Part shown: positions 18,301 through 26,277 of the stretch, piece after piece
How positions within the stretch are numbered: the first letter of the stretch is position 1
Layout of the letters: each line of letters starts with the position of its first letter
NCBI GenBank assembly: GCA_902363145.1
Contig: CABIZB010000001.1
Location: 620,001 to 684,000, forward strand
Direction: 5' to 3'
Length of the DNA stretch: 64,000 bases
Source of the DNA: Oscillospiraceae bacterium
GTDB taxonomy: Bacteria > Bacillota > Clostridia > Oscillospirales > Ruminococcaceae
Program-made: the position numbers and the translations under genes
Notes under the pieces: model-generated
Seen by the model: the letters and a program-made list of their open reading frames with translations, nothing else
The model's database searches: none
Told to the model about the DNA's origin: nothing

Positions 18301-18543
18301 AAGGCTTCGGAAGAAAAGCCCAACGTTATGACGCTCCTTGACAGCGGAAAGATAAACTACGTTATCTCTACCTCCGCAAAGGGACGTATCCCTGCATACG
18401 ACAGCGTTAAGATCAGACGTAAGACAGTTGAGCGTTCTATCTGCTGCCTGACAGCTATCGACACTGCAAATGCGGTTGCCGATATCCTGGCAATGGGCAA
18501 GAACATTGACGATATGGAAATGATCGATATAACAAAGATCTGA
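15352..18543 (+). CDS. carB: Carbamoyl-phosphate synthase large subunit
   Basis: A 1063-residue ATP-dependent synthase with the two homologous halves: the first opens VIGSGPIIIGQAAEFDYAG, the second VFGSGPIRIGQGIEFDYCS near residue 550. Each carries an ATP-grasp domain (PAFTLGGTGGGIA and PSYVLGGQNMIIA). The C-terminal ~130 residues form the MGS-like allosteric domain (FEQLGFDIYATSGTA) that senses UMP/IMP-type effectors in the family. Full length with no anomaly. It shares the pyr transcript with carA. Confidence 0.97.
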   Translation: MPLRSDIKKVLVIGSGPIIIGQAAEFDYAGTQACRALKQEGLEVVLINSNPATIMTDKAMADKVYIEPLTLDVVKKIIEIEKPDSILSTLGGQTGLTLSMQLAECGFLAEHNVKLLGANPETIHKAEDRQAFKDTMEKIGEPVIPSKVVETVEDAVDFAKVIHYPVIVRPAFTLGGTGGGIANNEEELIDIATNGLRLSPITQILVEKCISGWKEIEFEVIRDSKGNVITVCSMENFDPVGVHTGDSIVIAPAVTLSDKEYQMLRTAALNIISELKVEGGCNCQFALHPTSFKYAVIEVNPRVSRSSALASKATGYPIAKVATRIAIGYTLDEIINAVTGKTYACFEPALDYVVVKFPKWPFDKFVYAKRTLGTQMMATGEVMAIGTSFEQAMMKAVRSIELGLDSMNLKKLKKLSDEEIYNKIKDVDDERSFVVFEAIKRGVALEEIHDITKIDMWFLSKLKNLADLEAYLADGELTCEKYDLAKKYGYLDSTIERMSGQKCPKRTRAVFKMVDTCAGEFKAETPYFYSTYDEENEARQFIDRTDTGKKKVIVFGSGPIRIGQGIEFDYCSVHCVWALKEMGYDAIICNNNPETVSTDFDTGDRLYFDPLTKEDVESIIETEKPYGVVVQFGGQTAIKLTKHLSDMGVRILGTSADSIDAAEDRERFDELLNKCGIPRPAGHTVMNTEEALKAAQDLGYPVLMRPSYVLGGQNMIIAHSDQDIIEYMEIITRTALENPVLIDKYMMGKEVEVDAICDGTDYLIPGIMEHIERAGVHSGDSISVYPALTLTKRIRETIVEYTRRLAMALNVIGLVNIQYVVYNNEVYVIEVNPRSSRTVPYISKVTGVPMVDIATKIMLGESLKEQGYQSGLHKEGDFIAVKVPVFSFEKLHDVDTALGPEMKSTGECLGIARTFEDALFKGLVAAGYNMKKDGGVLITVRDTDKQEIIYVADKFEQLGFDIYATSGTASTLNRNMVAANVVRKASEEKPNVMTLLDSGKINYVISTSAKGRIPAYDSVKIRRKTVERSICCLTAIDTANAVADILAMGKNIDDMEMIDITKI

Positions 18544-18577
18544 TGGAGCTATCCAGCTGATCTTTAAAAGCAAAAAC

Positions 18578-18616
18578 GGGCTGTAACGGTATATAGAAAT
18601 TCGTTACAGCCCTTTT
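18578..18616 (+). terminator. Hairpin after carB, weak terminator
   Basis: A perfect 11-bp stem GGGCTGTAACG/CGTTACAGCCC followed by only four Ts. It may give partial termination so that downstream pyrK-pyrD are expressed at a lower level. Confidence 0.65.
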
Positions 18617-18634
18617 ACAGCATTGGAGGGCATT

Positions 18635-19471
18635 ATGAACGACCTGGAAAAGGAAGTTGTCAGAGAGAAAAAATACGAAGAAAACCGCAGAAAAATGTAC
18701 ATTGTAAAAAGAAATTTGATGATTTCCCGAATTTACAATGTCTATGTAAACCTTGCTGTGACACTGATAAGTGCCGCAAGTATGTATATCTGGGTAAGCT
18801 ACACAAGTGCGGGAATAAAAATGGTCCATATACTGGCTGAGGAAGTCGGAACTATCTCATTCCCGTGGTTCGGCGCAACATTTTTTATTGCTCCCATATT
18901 GCTTATCCTGAGCTTTGTTTCAGATGTTTTCTTGATACGAAAGCTGTCAAGGATATCTCAGGTCGTTTATATTCTGCTGTGCATTTTTACTGTTCTGGAG
19001 ATATTTCTGAGGTTTGAGCCTATGAAGCCCTCCCATATTTTTATTCTGCTGGTTTATTCTGTGCTTGGCTTCTGGTCTGAGGATTTTGCCATACGTTCTT
19101 ATAAGGAAATGGACCTGCTTAAAGATGAAGAGGGCTATCCCGAATTCAACTATCTGCTGGAAAAGGATAAGAACTCGAAGTATGTAAAATACCGTGAAAA
19201 ATGGCTCAGAAAACAGAAGAAGCTTGATTATTACGGCAAGGAAGAGCGCCCTTTGCAAAATTACAGTATTACAGAAGCACCCTCAGCTAATGATATGGAC
19301 AGCATAGGCGTGGAGAATTCAGACTGCGACAGGTGGTTTGACGACAGCTCCAGAATTGCCGAAAGCGAGGAAAAGCCGCAGATAGACATCAGCGAAATCG
19401 AGACGGATAAGTCCGCCATGCCCGATGAGTCGGAGTATGTTATCGACGACCCGAGAAAACGACCTTTATAA
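18635..19471 (+). CDS. Four-helix membrane protein of unknown function
   Basis: A 278-residue protein beginning at ATG 18635 with GGAGGG upstream. A basic N terminus is followed by about four hydrophobic helices up to residue ~165, then a long acidic cytoplasmic tail (IDISEIETDKSAMPDESEYV) ending in basic residues. I recognise no family. It sits between carB and pyrK in the same direction, 17 bases before pyrK, so it is probably cotranscribed with pyrimidine genes, but nothing in the sequence links it to pyrimidine chemistry. Confidence 0.7.
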   Translation: MNDLEKEVVREKKYEENRRKMYIVKRNLMISRIYNVYVNLAVTLISAASMYIWVSYTSAGIKMVHILAEEVGTISFPWFGATFFIAPILLILSFVSDVFLIRKLSRISQVVYILLCIFTVLEIFLRFEPMKPSHIFILLVYSVLGFWSEDFAIRSYKEMDLLKDEEGYPEFNYLLEKDKNSKYVKYREKWLRKQKKLDYYGKEERPLQNYSITEAPSANDMDSIGVENSDCDRWFDDSSRIAESEEKPQIDISEIETDKSAMPDESEYVIDDPRKRPL

Positions 19472-19488
19472 CAAGAAAGGATCTGCTT

Positions 19489-20268
19489 ATGAAATATACA
19501 CAGGGTGTTTACCCTATAATCAGCAAAAAGGCTCTTGCAGCCGAAATATATGATATGACTATCAGCTGTCCAGAGGTGGCTCAGGCGGCTGTGTGCGGTC
19601 AGTTTGTGAACATAAAGGCTGACGGCTTTATGCTCCGCAGACCTATTTCCATCTGTGGTATCGACAAGGAAAAGGGTACTCTCAGAATTGTTTTTGAGGT
19701 AAGAGGAAAGGGCACAAAGGTGCTTTCTCAGCTTGCCGAGGGTCAGCTTATTGATATAGTTGCACCTCTTGGCGGCAGGGGATTTGAGCTGCTGGATAAG
19801 AGCGAAAAGGCTGTTATCATCGGCGGCGGAATAGGCAATCCTCCTATGCTCCCCATTGCCCGGCATTACGGAAAGAATGCAACAGTAATAAGCGGCTTCA
19901 GAAACGCTTCCGCAGTTATTCTCCAGAAGGATTTTGCATCGGCAGGAGCTGATGTTATCCTCTGCACCGATGACGGTTCTGCGGGCAGGAAGGGCTTTGT
20001 TACCGACGCTCTGGCGGAGGTGCTTTCCAAGGAAAAGCCCGCTGTCATTTATGCCTGCGGTCCCTCTGTTATGCTCAAAAGAATAATCGCACAGGCAAAA
20101 GACGCAGGTGTAAGATGTCAGGTATCTCTTGAAGAGAGAATGGGCTGCGGCGTAGGCGGCTGCCTGGTATGTGCCTGCCGCACCATAAGGGACGGCGAGG
20201 AATATTACGCTCATGTCTGCAAGGACGGCCCCGTTTTCAATGCTGAGGAGGTGCTTTTCGATGACTGA
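19489..20268 (+). CDS. pyrK: Dihydroorotate dehydrogenase B electron-transfer subunit
   Basis: Passes electrons from dihydroorotate oxidation to NAD+ through FAD and a 2Fe-2S cluster. The FAD segment (LRRPISICGID, VRGKGTKVLSQL), the NAD-binding GGGIGNPPMLPIA and the cluster-ligand cysteines (MGCGVGGCLVCAC plus a later HVCKDG) are all present. Length of 259 is normal. AGAAAGGATC precedes the ATG. The 3' end overlaps pyrD by 8 bases. Confidence 0.95.
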   Translation: MKYTQGVYPIISKKALAAEIYDMTISCPEVAQAAVCGQFVNIKADGFMLRRPISICGIDKEKGTLRIVFEVRGKGTKVLSQLAEGQLIDIVAPLGGRGFELLDKSEKAVIIGGGIGNPPMLPIARHYGKNATVISGFRNASAVILQKDFASAGADVILCTDDGSAGRKGFVTDALAEVLSKEKPAVIYACGPSVMLKRIIAQAKDAGVRCQVSLEERMGCGVGGCLVCACRTIRDGEEYYAHVCKDGPVFNAEEVLFDD

Positions 20269-21178
20269 TATGTCAAGACTTGGAATAGATTTCGCAGGTG
20301 TTCACTTCAAGAACCCCATTATCCCCGCATCGGGAACATTCGGTTACGGCAGGGAGTTTGAAGAGTTTTATCCTCTGTCCGAGCTGGGCGGTATCTCTGT
20401 AAAGGGAACCACAGGTCAGCGCAGAACAGGAAACCTTCCTCCCAGAATTGCAGAAACTCCTTCGGGTATGCTCAACAGCGTTGGTCTCCAGAATCCCGGC
20501 ATCGACCACTTTATTGCAGAGGAACTGCCTTATCTTAAAACAAAGGATACTGTTGTAATTGCAAACATTGCAGGCTCCACAGCAGAGGAGTATGCGGAAA
20601 TCGCAAGGAAGCTGGACAGCACCGATGTTGATATGATCGAGGTCAACATCTCCTGCCCCAACGTAAAGGCAGGCGGAGCTGCTTTCGGCGTTTCCTGCGA
20701 CGGTGCGGCTCATATCACAAAGATCGTAAGACAGGCAACTTCAAAGCCTGTTATGATGAAGCTTTCTCCCAATGTCACAAGCATTGCCGACATCGCCAAG
20801 GCATGCGAGGCTGAGGGTGCAGATGCGGTATCCCTTATAAACACTCTGCTTGGCATGAGAATAGATATCCGTACAGGCAGACCTATCCTCCACAACAACG
20901 TAGGCGGTCTTTCCGGCCCCGCTGTTTTCCCTGTGGCTGTAAGAATGGTATGGCAGGTGGCAAATGCCGTCAAGATACCTGTATGCGGCATGGGCGGTGT
21001 TTCCTCGTGGGAGGACGCAGTGGAGATAATGATGGCAGGCGCATCTGTTGTACAGGTTGGTGCGGCTATATTCAATGACCCCATGGTTCCCGTTAAGATA
21101 AATGATGGTCTGGCTGATTACTGCGCTGAGAAGAATATCATGCTCAAGGATATCATAGGCTCTGTCAAGCCTTGGTAA
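20261..21178 (+). CDS. pyrD: Dihydroorotate dehydrogenase, class 1B catalytic subunit
   Basis: The FMN-dependent fourth step of UMP synthesis, working as a complex with PyrK. The start ATG 20261 (MTDMSRLGIDFAG) has GGAGGT about 8 bases upstream inside pyrK. Motifs: PIIPASGTFGYG, SVGLQNPG, active-site Cys in VNISCPNVKAGG and the FMN phosphate site CGMGGVSSWEDA. About 305 residues, normal. With pyrR, pyrC-pyrF, carA and carB this leaves only pyrB and pyrE outside the window. Confidence 0.96.
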   Translation: MTDMSRLGIDFAGVHFKNPIIPASGTFGYGREFEEFYPLSELGGISVKGTTGQRRTGNLPPRIAETPSGMLNSVGLQNPGIDHFIAEELPYLKTKDTVVIANIAGSTAEEYAEIARKLDSTDVDMIEVNISCPNVKAGGAAFGVSCDGAAHITKIVRQATSKPVMMKLSPNVTSIADIAKACEAEGADAVSLINTLLGMRIDIRTGRPILHNNVGGLSGPAVFPVAVRMVWQVANAVKIPVCGMGGVSSWEDAVEIMMAGASVVQVGAAIFNDPMVPVKINDGLADYCAEKNIMLKDIIGSVKPW

Positions 21179-21180
21179 AA

Positions 21181-22041
21181 ATGAGATCTGAGCAGGAAAT
21201 GTATGAGCTTATCATAGGCACAGCCCGTGCAGATGAACGCATAAGGGCTGTGTATATGAACGGTTCACGGACTGATAAAAACGCACCGAAGGACCTTTTT
21301 CAGGATTATGACATTGTGTATGCGGTCAGGGAGACAAAGCCCTTTTATGAGGACAAGCACTGGATAGACCGTTTCGGCGAAAGGCTTTATATGCAGTGTC
21401 CCGACGAGCTGGACAGGTCATTGGGAAAAGAGGTCGATTTTTCACAGTCTTATGGCTGGCTCATTCAGTTTGCTGACGGAAACAGGCTTGACCTTCATGT
21501 CGAGTCTGTCGGCTGTTTTGATTATGAGTGCGACAAGCTTTGCAGGATACTTCTTGACAAGGACGGCATTATGCCCAATATCCCCGAGCCGACAGATGAG
21601 CAGTATCGTGTGAAAAAGCCGTCTCAGGCGGAGTTTGAGGCTGCCTGCAATGAGTTCTGGTGGTGCCTGAACAACGTTGCAAAGGGTCTGTGGCGCAATG
21701 AGCTGCCGTATGTTCATGATATGCTGTCCTATGCAGTCCGTCCGCAGCTTGTGAAGATACTTTCGTGGAAGATAGGGCTTGATACCGACTTTTCCGTAAG
21801 CGTGGGGAAATCCGCAAAATATATGTACAGATGGCTTCCTGCCGATGTGTGGGAGCGCTTTCTCAGAACATACGGCGGAGCAAATGCGGAAGAGGTATGG
21901 AACGCTGTATTTATTATGTGCGGTCTGTTTGATGAATTTGCACCCCAAACGGCAGAGCGCCTCGGATGTCATTATAACAGTGAAGAGGCTGCAAACAGCA
22001 GAGCATGGCTTGAAAAGGTCAGAAATTATCCTAAGGAATGA
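21181..22041 (+). CDS. Aminoglycoside 6-adenylyltransferase (ANT(6))-like nucleotidyltransferase
   Basis: About 286 residues. The N-terminal nucleotidyltransferase motif is complete (VYMNGSRTDKNAPKDLFQDYDIVY: GSR plus D-x-D), followed by the family's helical C-terminal domain. Founders such as AadE adenylate streptomycin, but chromosomal homologues are frequent in Firmicutes and resistance cannot be assumed. It starts two bases after pyrD with no convincing ribosome site, so it likely depends on translational coupling. It ends in an ATGA junction with the next gene. Confidence 0.8.
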   Translation: MRSEQEMYELIIGTARADERIRAVYMNGSRTDKNAPKDLFQDYDIVYAVRETKPFYEDKHWIDRFGERLYMQCPDELDRSLGKEVDFSQSYGWLIQFADGNRLDLHVESVGCFDYECDKLCRILLDKDGIMPNIPEPTDEQYRVKKPSQAEFEAACNEFWWCLNNVAKGLWRNELPYVHDMLSYAVRPQLVKILSWKIGLDTDFSVSVGKSAKYMYRWLPADVWERFLRTYGGANAEEVWNAVFIMCGLFDEFAPQTAERLGCHYNSEEAANSRAWLEKVRNYPKE

Positions 22042-22046
22042 ATCAG

Positions 22047-22700
22047 ATGGTAAAAATATATCTTGTCCGTCACGCTGAGGCGCAGGGCAATGTGGAAGAA
22101 TTTTTTCAGGGACATATCGACACTGACGTAAGTGAAAAGGGCAGAAAGCAGCTGGAGTGCCTTGCAGAGCGTTTCAAGGATATCCCCATAGAAGAGGTAT
22201 ATACAAGCCCGCTGAGACGTGCAAGGGCTACTGCAGAGGCTGTGAATAAATATCACAGGCTGCCGCTAACCGTTGACCCTCACATTATCGAAATTTATGC
22301 GGGAGACTGGGAGGGCGTCAGGTGGAGCGAACTGCCTGAAAAATTTCCCCATGAATATGAGCTGTGGTCAAAGCAGATAAATAAATTCAAGGCTCCGCAC
22401 GGTGAATCAACTCGGCAGGTATATGACCGAATGAAGCTTGCAATGAGGAACATTGCCGCAGAGAACAATGGTAAGACTATTGCCGTGATATCTCACGGAA
22501 TGGCGATAAAGGCGTACCTTAACTATGCCGACGGCAGAGAATGGGAAAATTACGCTGACCCGGGCTGGTCGGACAACACGGCGGTTTCGCTTATCGAATA
22601 TGACGATGAGCTTATGCCCCATATCATATTCAAGAACGACAGCTCTCATCTGAAAGATGGGCTTTCTACTCTTGCAGTATCAAAATGGTGTAAAAAATGA
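22047..22700 (+). CDS. Histidine phosphatase family protein (phosphoglycerate mutase-like)
   Basis: About 217 residues with the catalytic LVRHAEAQGN motif, the SPLRRARATAEAV arginine segment and the second-His region VISHGMAIKAY. Substrate is not determinable; family members act on sugar phosphates, nucleotide precursors or alpha-ribazole phosphate. AAGGA is 9 bases before ATG 22047 (MVKIYLVRH); an alternative ATG at 22038 overlaps the previous stop. Confidence 0.88.
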   Translation: MVKIYLVRHAEAQGNVEEFFQGHIDTDVSEKGRKQLECLAERFKDIPIEEVYTSPLRRARATAEAVNKYHRLPLTVDPHIIEIYAGDWEGVRWSELPEKFPHEYELWSKQINKFKAPHGESTRQVYDRMKLAMRNIAAENNGKTIAVISHGMAIKAYLNYADGREWENYADPGWSDNTAVSLIEYDDELMPHIIFKNDSSHLKDGLSTLAVSKWCKK

Positions 22701-22719
22701 TGTCGAAAGGAATGTATCT

Positions 22720-23145
22720 ATGAAAATAATGTCCGTGGATTTCGGGGACAGCAGAACAGGGATTGCAGTCTGCGACAAAAGCGAATTTCTGGCATCTCCG
22801 CTTACAGTCATTTTTGAAAAGAATTTTGACCGCTGCCTTGAAAAAGCCGCTGACCTTGCGAAACAGGAGCAGGCGGAGCTTATCGTAGTGGGATTTCCCA
22901 AGAATATGAACAACACTGTGGGCGAAAGGGCGGAAAAATGCACGCTTTTCGGCGACAGGCTCCATGAAATGACAGGCATTGAGGTCGTAATGTGGGACGA
23001 GCGCTGCACGACTGTCTCGGCCCATAATTATCTCAATGAGGTCAATGTGCGTGGCAAAAAACGAAAGAATGTGGTCGATGCGGTTGCGGCTGTCATCATT
23101 CTTGAAAGCTATATGGGATTCAGGAAAAATACTGCAAACAAATAA
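22720..23145 (+). CDS. yqgF: YqgF/RuvX-type RNase H-fold nuclease (pre-16S rRNA processing)
   Basis: A 141-residue protein with the family motifs SVDFGDSRTGIAV, VVGFPKNMNNTVGERAE, WDERCTTVSA and DAVAAVIILESYM, which supply the acidic active-site residues. In E. coli the homologue processes the 5' end of 16S rRNA; an earlier Holliday-junction resolvase role was proposed from structure. Start ATG 22720 follows GAAAGG by 9 bases. Confidence 0.93.
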   Translation: MKIMSVDFGDSRTGIAVCDKSEFLASPLTVIFEKNFDRCLEKAADLAKQEQAELIVVGFPKNMNNTVGERAEKCTLFGDRLHEMTGIEVVMWDERCTTVSAHNYLNEVNVRGKKRKNVVDAVAAVIILESYMGFRKNTANK

Positions 23146-23164
23146 AATCAGGGAGGGCGTCGGC

Positions 23165-24772
23165 ATGAAAAAAGTAAATATCCTTATCATGGCGGCGCTT
23201 TTCGGCGTTATGTCTTTTACAGCCTGCGGCAGCGGAGATGACGGCTCAGGCGGAGAGTTCAATGTTGTAATATCGTCAAATCCCGGAAACCTTGACCCTC
23301 AGCTTGCGGAGGACAAGGAGTCTTTTTATGTTATCCGCAACATTTACGGCACCCTTATGGATATTGATGGCAGCGGCATGATAGTCAACGGTACGGCGCA
23401 GAGCTATACTGTTTCATCTGACGGCCTGACATATACCTTTAAGCTGCGTGAAGGTCTGTGCTGGCAGGGGCTTTCATCAAGCGAGACCGTTCCGCTTACA
23501 GCATATGACTATGAATACGCTTTCAGGCGCATCTATGACCCTCAGACACATTCTCCCCATACTGAGCGCTTTTCGGATATTAAGAACAGTATGGCGGTTT
23601 ACGGCGGTGCAATGAGCAGCTCTCAGCTGGGCGTTAAGGCTGTTGATGAACTTACACTTGAGATAACTCTTGAATATCCCGACTGTGAGTTCCTGAAGCT
23701 AATGGCGCACCCTGCGGCGTCCCCATGCAATGAGCAGCTGTTTCTTTCCACTCGTGGAAGATATGGTCTGGCGGCAGATGCCACATATGCCTGCGGAGCA
23801 TTTTACATCACCGACTGGAACTATGACCCTTACTGGCACGATAATCATATCACTCTTGAAAAAATATCGGCAAATTCCCTTGACGGCTACAAAACCTACC
23901 CCGATATAGTAAATATCGAGATAACAGGGGACAGGGAGGCATATTCTGCCGAAAACAACATCAGCATTGATGCCTATGTGATAGATGATATTGCCCTTTA
24001 CGACCGCAGCGTGCAGAAAAGGTATTCCTGCCGTGAGTATATTGACAGCACTACCTGCCTTTTTATTTCTCCCGAGTCACCCATGGCAGCAGATGAGGAC
24101 GTAAGAAGAGCTGTATTTTCATCTGTTGACCTTGACAAATTGGCAGGGGAGCTGAGCGGTAATTCAGTGCAGGCATTCGGATTTATTCCCAACGCAGTTA
24201 CCGTAACAAACAAGAGCTTCCGTGACTTTTATCCCGAGAGCAGAACGGTCTTGTCAGCATCGTCTGCAAAGGCAGTCTGGGACAGGTTTACAGCGGGACA
24301 TACCGATATTGATTTCAACAGCAGCATTCTTCTTGCAGATGACTCGCTGAACTCCGAATCGCTGCCTTACAGCATCACATCTGACCTTGAGGACAAGCTG
24401 GAGCTGTATTGCTCACCTGTATTCGAGGATAGGTCTGACTACAAAAAAAGGCTTGAATCGGGCGATTATGACCTGTGCATTGCCGAGATAAAAGGGGGGA
24501 CCAACTCTGCTGAGGAGTTCATGCAGCAGATAGCTGATTTCCTGCCCGACTGCAACTCGGCAGATGAGCTTATAAAGCGTGCGGACAGGTGCATTGATCT
24601 GTCCGAAAAAAAGGACGCTGTAAAAGCGTTTGAGGACTATATAACTGACAATGCCCATGCGCTGCCGCTGTCTTTTGAAAAGGTTTATTTCATTTCGTCC
24701 GATGATACATCGGACATCTGGTATGACCCGTTCAGCGAGACTATGTTCTTCAAATATGCCAAGCAAAAATAA
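23165..24772 (+). CDS. Oligopeptide-type ABC transporter substrate-binding lipoprotein
   Basis: About 535 residues. The N terminus MKKVNILIMAALFG ends in a lipobox (FTAC), so the mature protein is lipid-anchored outside. The SBP family 5 fold is indicated by NPGNLDPQLAEDKES, YTFKLREGLCWQ, LTAYDYEYAFRRIYDP and EYPDCEFLKLMAHP. The start is set by GGGAGG before ATG 23165. No permease or ATPase genes are adjacent, so it either serves a transporter encoded elsewhere or senses peptides. Confidence 0.85.
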   Translation: MKKVNILIMAALFGVMSFTACGSGDDGSGGEFNVVISSNPGNLDPQLAEDKESFYVIRNIYGTLMDIDGSGMIVNGTAQSYTVSSDGLTYTFKLREGLCWQGLSSSETVPLTAYDYEYAFRRIYDPQTHSPHTERFSDIKNSMAVYGGAMSSSQLGVKAVDELTLEITLEYPDCEFLKLMAHPAASPCNEQLFLSTRGRYGLAADATYACGAFYITDWNYDPYWHDNHITLEKISANSLDGYKTYPDIVNIEITGDREAYSAENNISIDAYVIDDIALYDRSVQKRYSCREYIDSTTCLFISPESPMAADEDVRRAVFSSVDLDKLAGELSGNSVQAFGFIPNAVTVTNKSFRDFYPESRTVLSASSAKAVWDRFTAGHTDIDFNSSILLADDSLNSESLPYSITSDLEDKLELYCSPVFEDRSDYKKRLESGDYDLCIAEIKGGTNSAEEFMQQIADFLPDCNSADELIKRADRCIDLSEKKDAVKAFEDYITDNAHALPLSFEKVYFISSDDTSDIWYDPFSETMFFKYAKQK

Positions 24773-24804
24773 TGTTAATAAAATGTAAAATCCGCAAATA
24801 TGCC

Positions 24805-24833
24805 TTGACAAATAAGTATTGTGGGTGTATAAT
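24805..24833 (+). promoter_or_regulatory. Promoter of tRNA-Leu
   Basis: TTGACA, 17 bases, TATAAT, 12 bases before the mature tRNA 5' end. Confidence 0.85.
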
Positions 24834-24844
24834 ATTAAAGTAAT

Positions 24845-24931
24845 GCGGATATGGCGGAATCGGCAGACGCGCTAGATTCAGGTTCTAGTGGTAGCAATAC
24901 CGTGTGTGTTCAAGTCACATTATCCGCACCA
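24845..24931 (+). tRNA. tRNA-Leu(CAG)
   Basis: GCGGATA/TATCCGC acceptor stem, long variable arm of class II, anticodon loop TTCAGGT between CTAGA/TCTAG giving CAG, and an encoded CCA. Its 3' part doubles as the left attachment site of the integrated element and remains intact. Confidence 0.93.
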
Positions 24932-24933
24932 AG
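24877..24933. repeat. attL: 57-bp direct repeat in the tRNA-Leu 3' half
   Basis: Identical over 57 bases to 27867-27923, beginning in the anticodon loop (TTCAGG...) and ending just after CCA (...CACCAAG). Confidence 0.95.
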
Positions 24934-24953
24934 GCTTAACGAAGCCGTTTGAA

Positions 24954-24988
24954 GCCCCTTGCAGTTCGTCACTGTAAGGGGCATTTTT
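24954..24988 (+). terminator. Element-borne terminator after tRNA-Leu
   Basis: GCCCCTTGCAGT pairs with ACTGTAAGGGGC and is followed by ATTTTT. It replaces the original tRNA terminator moved away by integration. Confidence 0.85.
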
Positions 24989-25019
24989 CATAGTATTATG
25001 CAAAGTGTTCTAGTCCTAA

Positions 25020-25910
25020 TCAGTCAAATTTCAGGTTGTTTGCAGCTTTCTGCATTTGCTCAAAAGTTGAGTGAACATATATTGATGTTGTGCTGATGTT
25101 GGAATGTCCCAGCATACGGCGTGCAGTCTCAATATCGGCGCCGCTCTGCAAAAGGTATGTTGCGTAAGTGTGCCGCAGCTTGTGAGGGGATATGTAAGGC
25201 ATATTTGGGTATTGCTCCTGCACCGAACGGTAAAAGTTGATATATCGGTGATGATAAGCTGTAAAGGAAAGGTGTTCCCCGTCGTCGTTATGGAATACAA
25301 AGCCTGTTGTCTGCTTGTCTATTGCCTGAACTCTGCGGAGGATACGAATGCTTTCGTCACATAGAGGAACACGGCGGTCACGGTTGCTCTTTGTAGAGGG
25401 GCGTATCTCAGGGTGAGGAGAAGCGTTCACCAGCGTTTGACATACGCTGATATATCCGTCATCGAAGTGAACATTCTCCCAAGTGAGGGCAAGCACTTCA
25501 CCACGTCTGAGACCTGTCCACAGCTCCAGCTCAAACATAAGCATTTCAGGGCATTCAGCGTGGAAGAGGTTCTTCATCTGCTCTTTGGTAAGCAGGCAAG
25601 GCTCTTTGTAAACCTTTTTGGGTGCTTTGATTTTCTCGACAGGGTTCTTGTCGGTGTATTCATTGAGGACGGCTTCATTGAAGCAGCGTTTGAGCAGATA
25701 ATACACTTTGCGCTGTCGGCTGGTGCTGTAATCAATAGCAGTATTCATACATCGCTGAATGTGCATAGGCTTAATGGTTGAGAGTTCCATATCAGCTATG
25801 GGATAAAAGTGTTTCTTGTTGATTATCTGATATTCAACGGCGCAGTCGTGAGTGACTATGCCATAACAATATATTTCAAAAAATTCATCGAACCATTCGC
25901 CAAAGGTCAT
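25020..25910 (-). CDS. int: Tyrosine recombinase (integrase) of the tRNA-Leu element
   Basis: Catalyses site-specific integration and excision between the tRNA repeat and the element. Core-binding domain about residues 1-110; catalytic domain with first Arg in LWTGLRRGEVLALTW, the HKLRHTYATYLLQSG box, LGHSNISTTSIYVHS and nucleophile Tyr in that last segment. ATG 25910 (MTFGEWFDEF) follows AGGTGA; an upstream ATG at 25928 would overlap the ribosome site. Its stop lies 86 bases from attL, the usual arrangement. Confidence 0.95.
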   Translation of the reverse strand: MTFGEWFDEFFEIYCYGIVTHDCAVEYQIINKKHFYPIADMELSTIKPMHIQRCMNTAIDYSTSRQRKVYYLLKRCFNEAVLNEYTDKNPVEKIKAPKKVYKEPCLLTKEQMKNLFHAECPEMLMFELELWTGLRRGEVLALTWENVHFDDGYISVCQTLVNASPHPEIRPSTKSNRDRRVPLCDESIRILRRVQAIDKQTTGFVFHNDDGEHLSFTAYHHRYINFYRSVQEQYPNMPYISPHKLRHTYATYLLQSGADIETARRMLGHSNISTTSIYVHSTFEQMQKAANNLKFD

Positions 25911-26038
25911 TTTATCACCTACTTTCATATATCACATATAATCACATAACAGGCAGCTTGCAAAAGGGGATTGAATGGGGAGAGCGGTTCCGTCCGTCAG
26001 TGTAAAATTCACATAAACTTTGCAAACTCCTCCAAGAC

Positions 26039-26203
26039 TTTCCGAGCGGCTCACGGAGATCGGGCATTTAAGAGGTCACCCCCCTCAGAGCGCCGCCTGT
26101 TTTGCTGTCCTCTATGGGGTTTGCGTGGGCTTGCTGGTGCTGCTCCTTTGGTAAGCGTGTGGGGGCGACCTCTTGCCCTCATTATGTGTGAGCCGCACGG
26201 AAA
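26039..26203. repeat. Long nested inverted repeat, candidate replication origin
   Basis: The gene-free stretch 25911-26277 contains an outer 16-bp inverted repeat (26039-26054 with 26188-26203, one mismatch) and an inner one (26072-26083 with 26161-26172, one G-T mismatch), extended by further AAGA and GGGC pairing. The single strand could fold into a roughly 165-base hairpin with a long loop. Such structures are typical of single-strand origins of rolling-circle replicons; the role here is inferred. Confidence 0.6.
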
Positions 26204-26277
26204 CCCTCGGAGCTTCTGCAAACTTTATGAGAATTTTCCCCGACTGCTACCACTAGAACCGTTGTGTTGAGCAAACG

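Noticed and set aside
21181..22041. Acquired aminoglycoside-resistance gene
   Set aside because: The domain is ANT(6)-like, but the gene is embedded in and coupled to a housekeeping operon, with no mobile element or composition shift; resistance is not supported.
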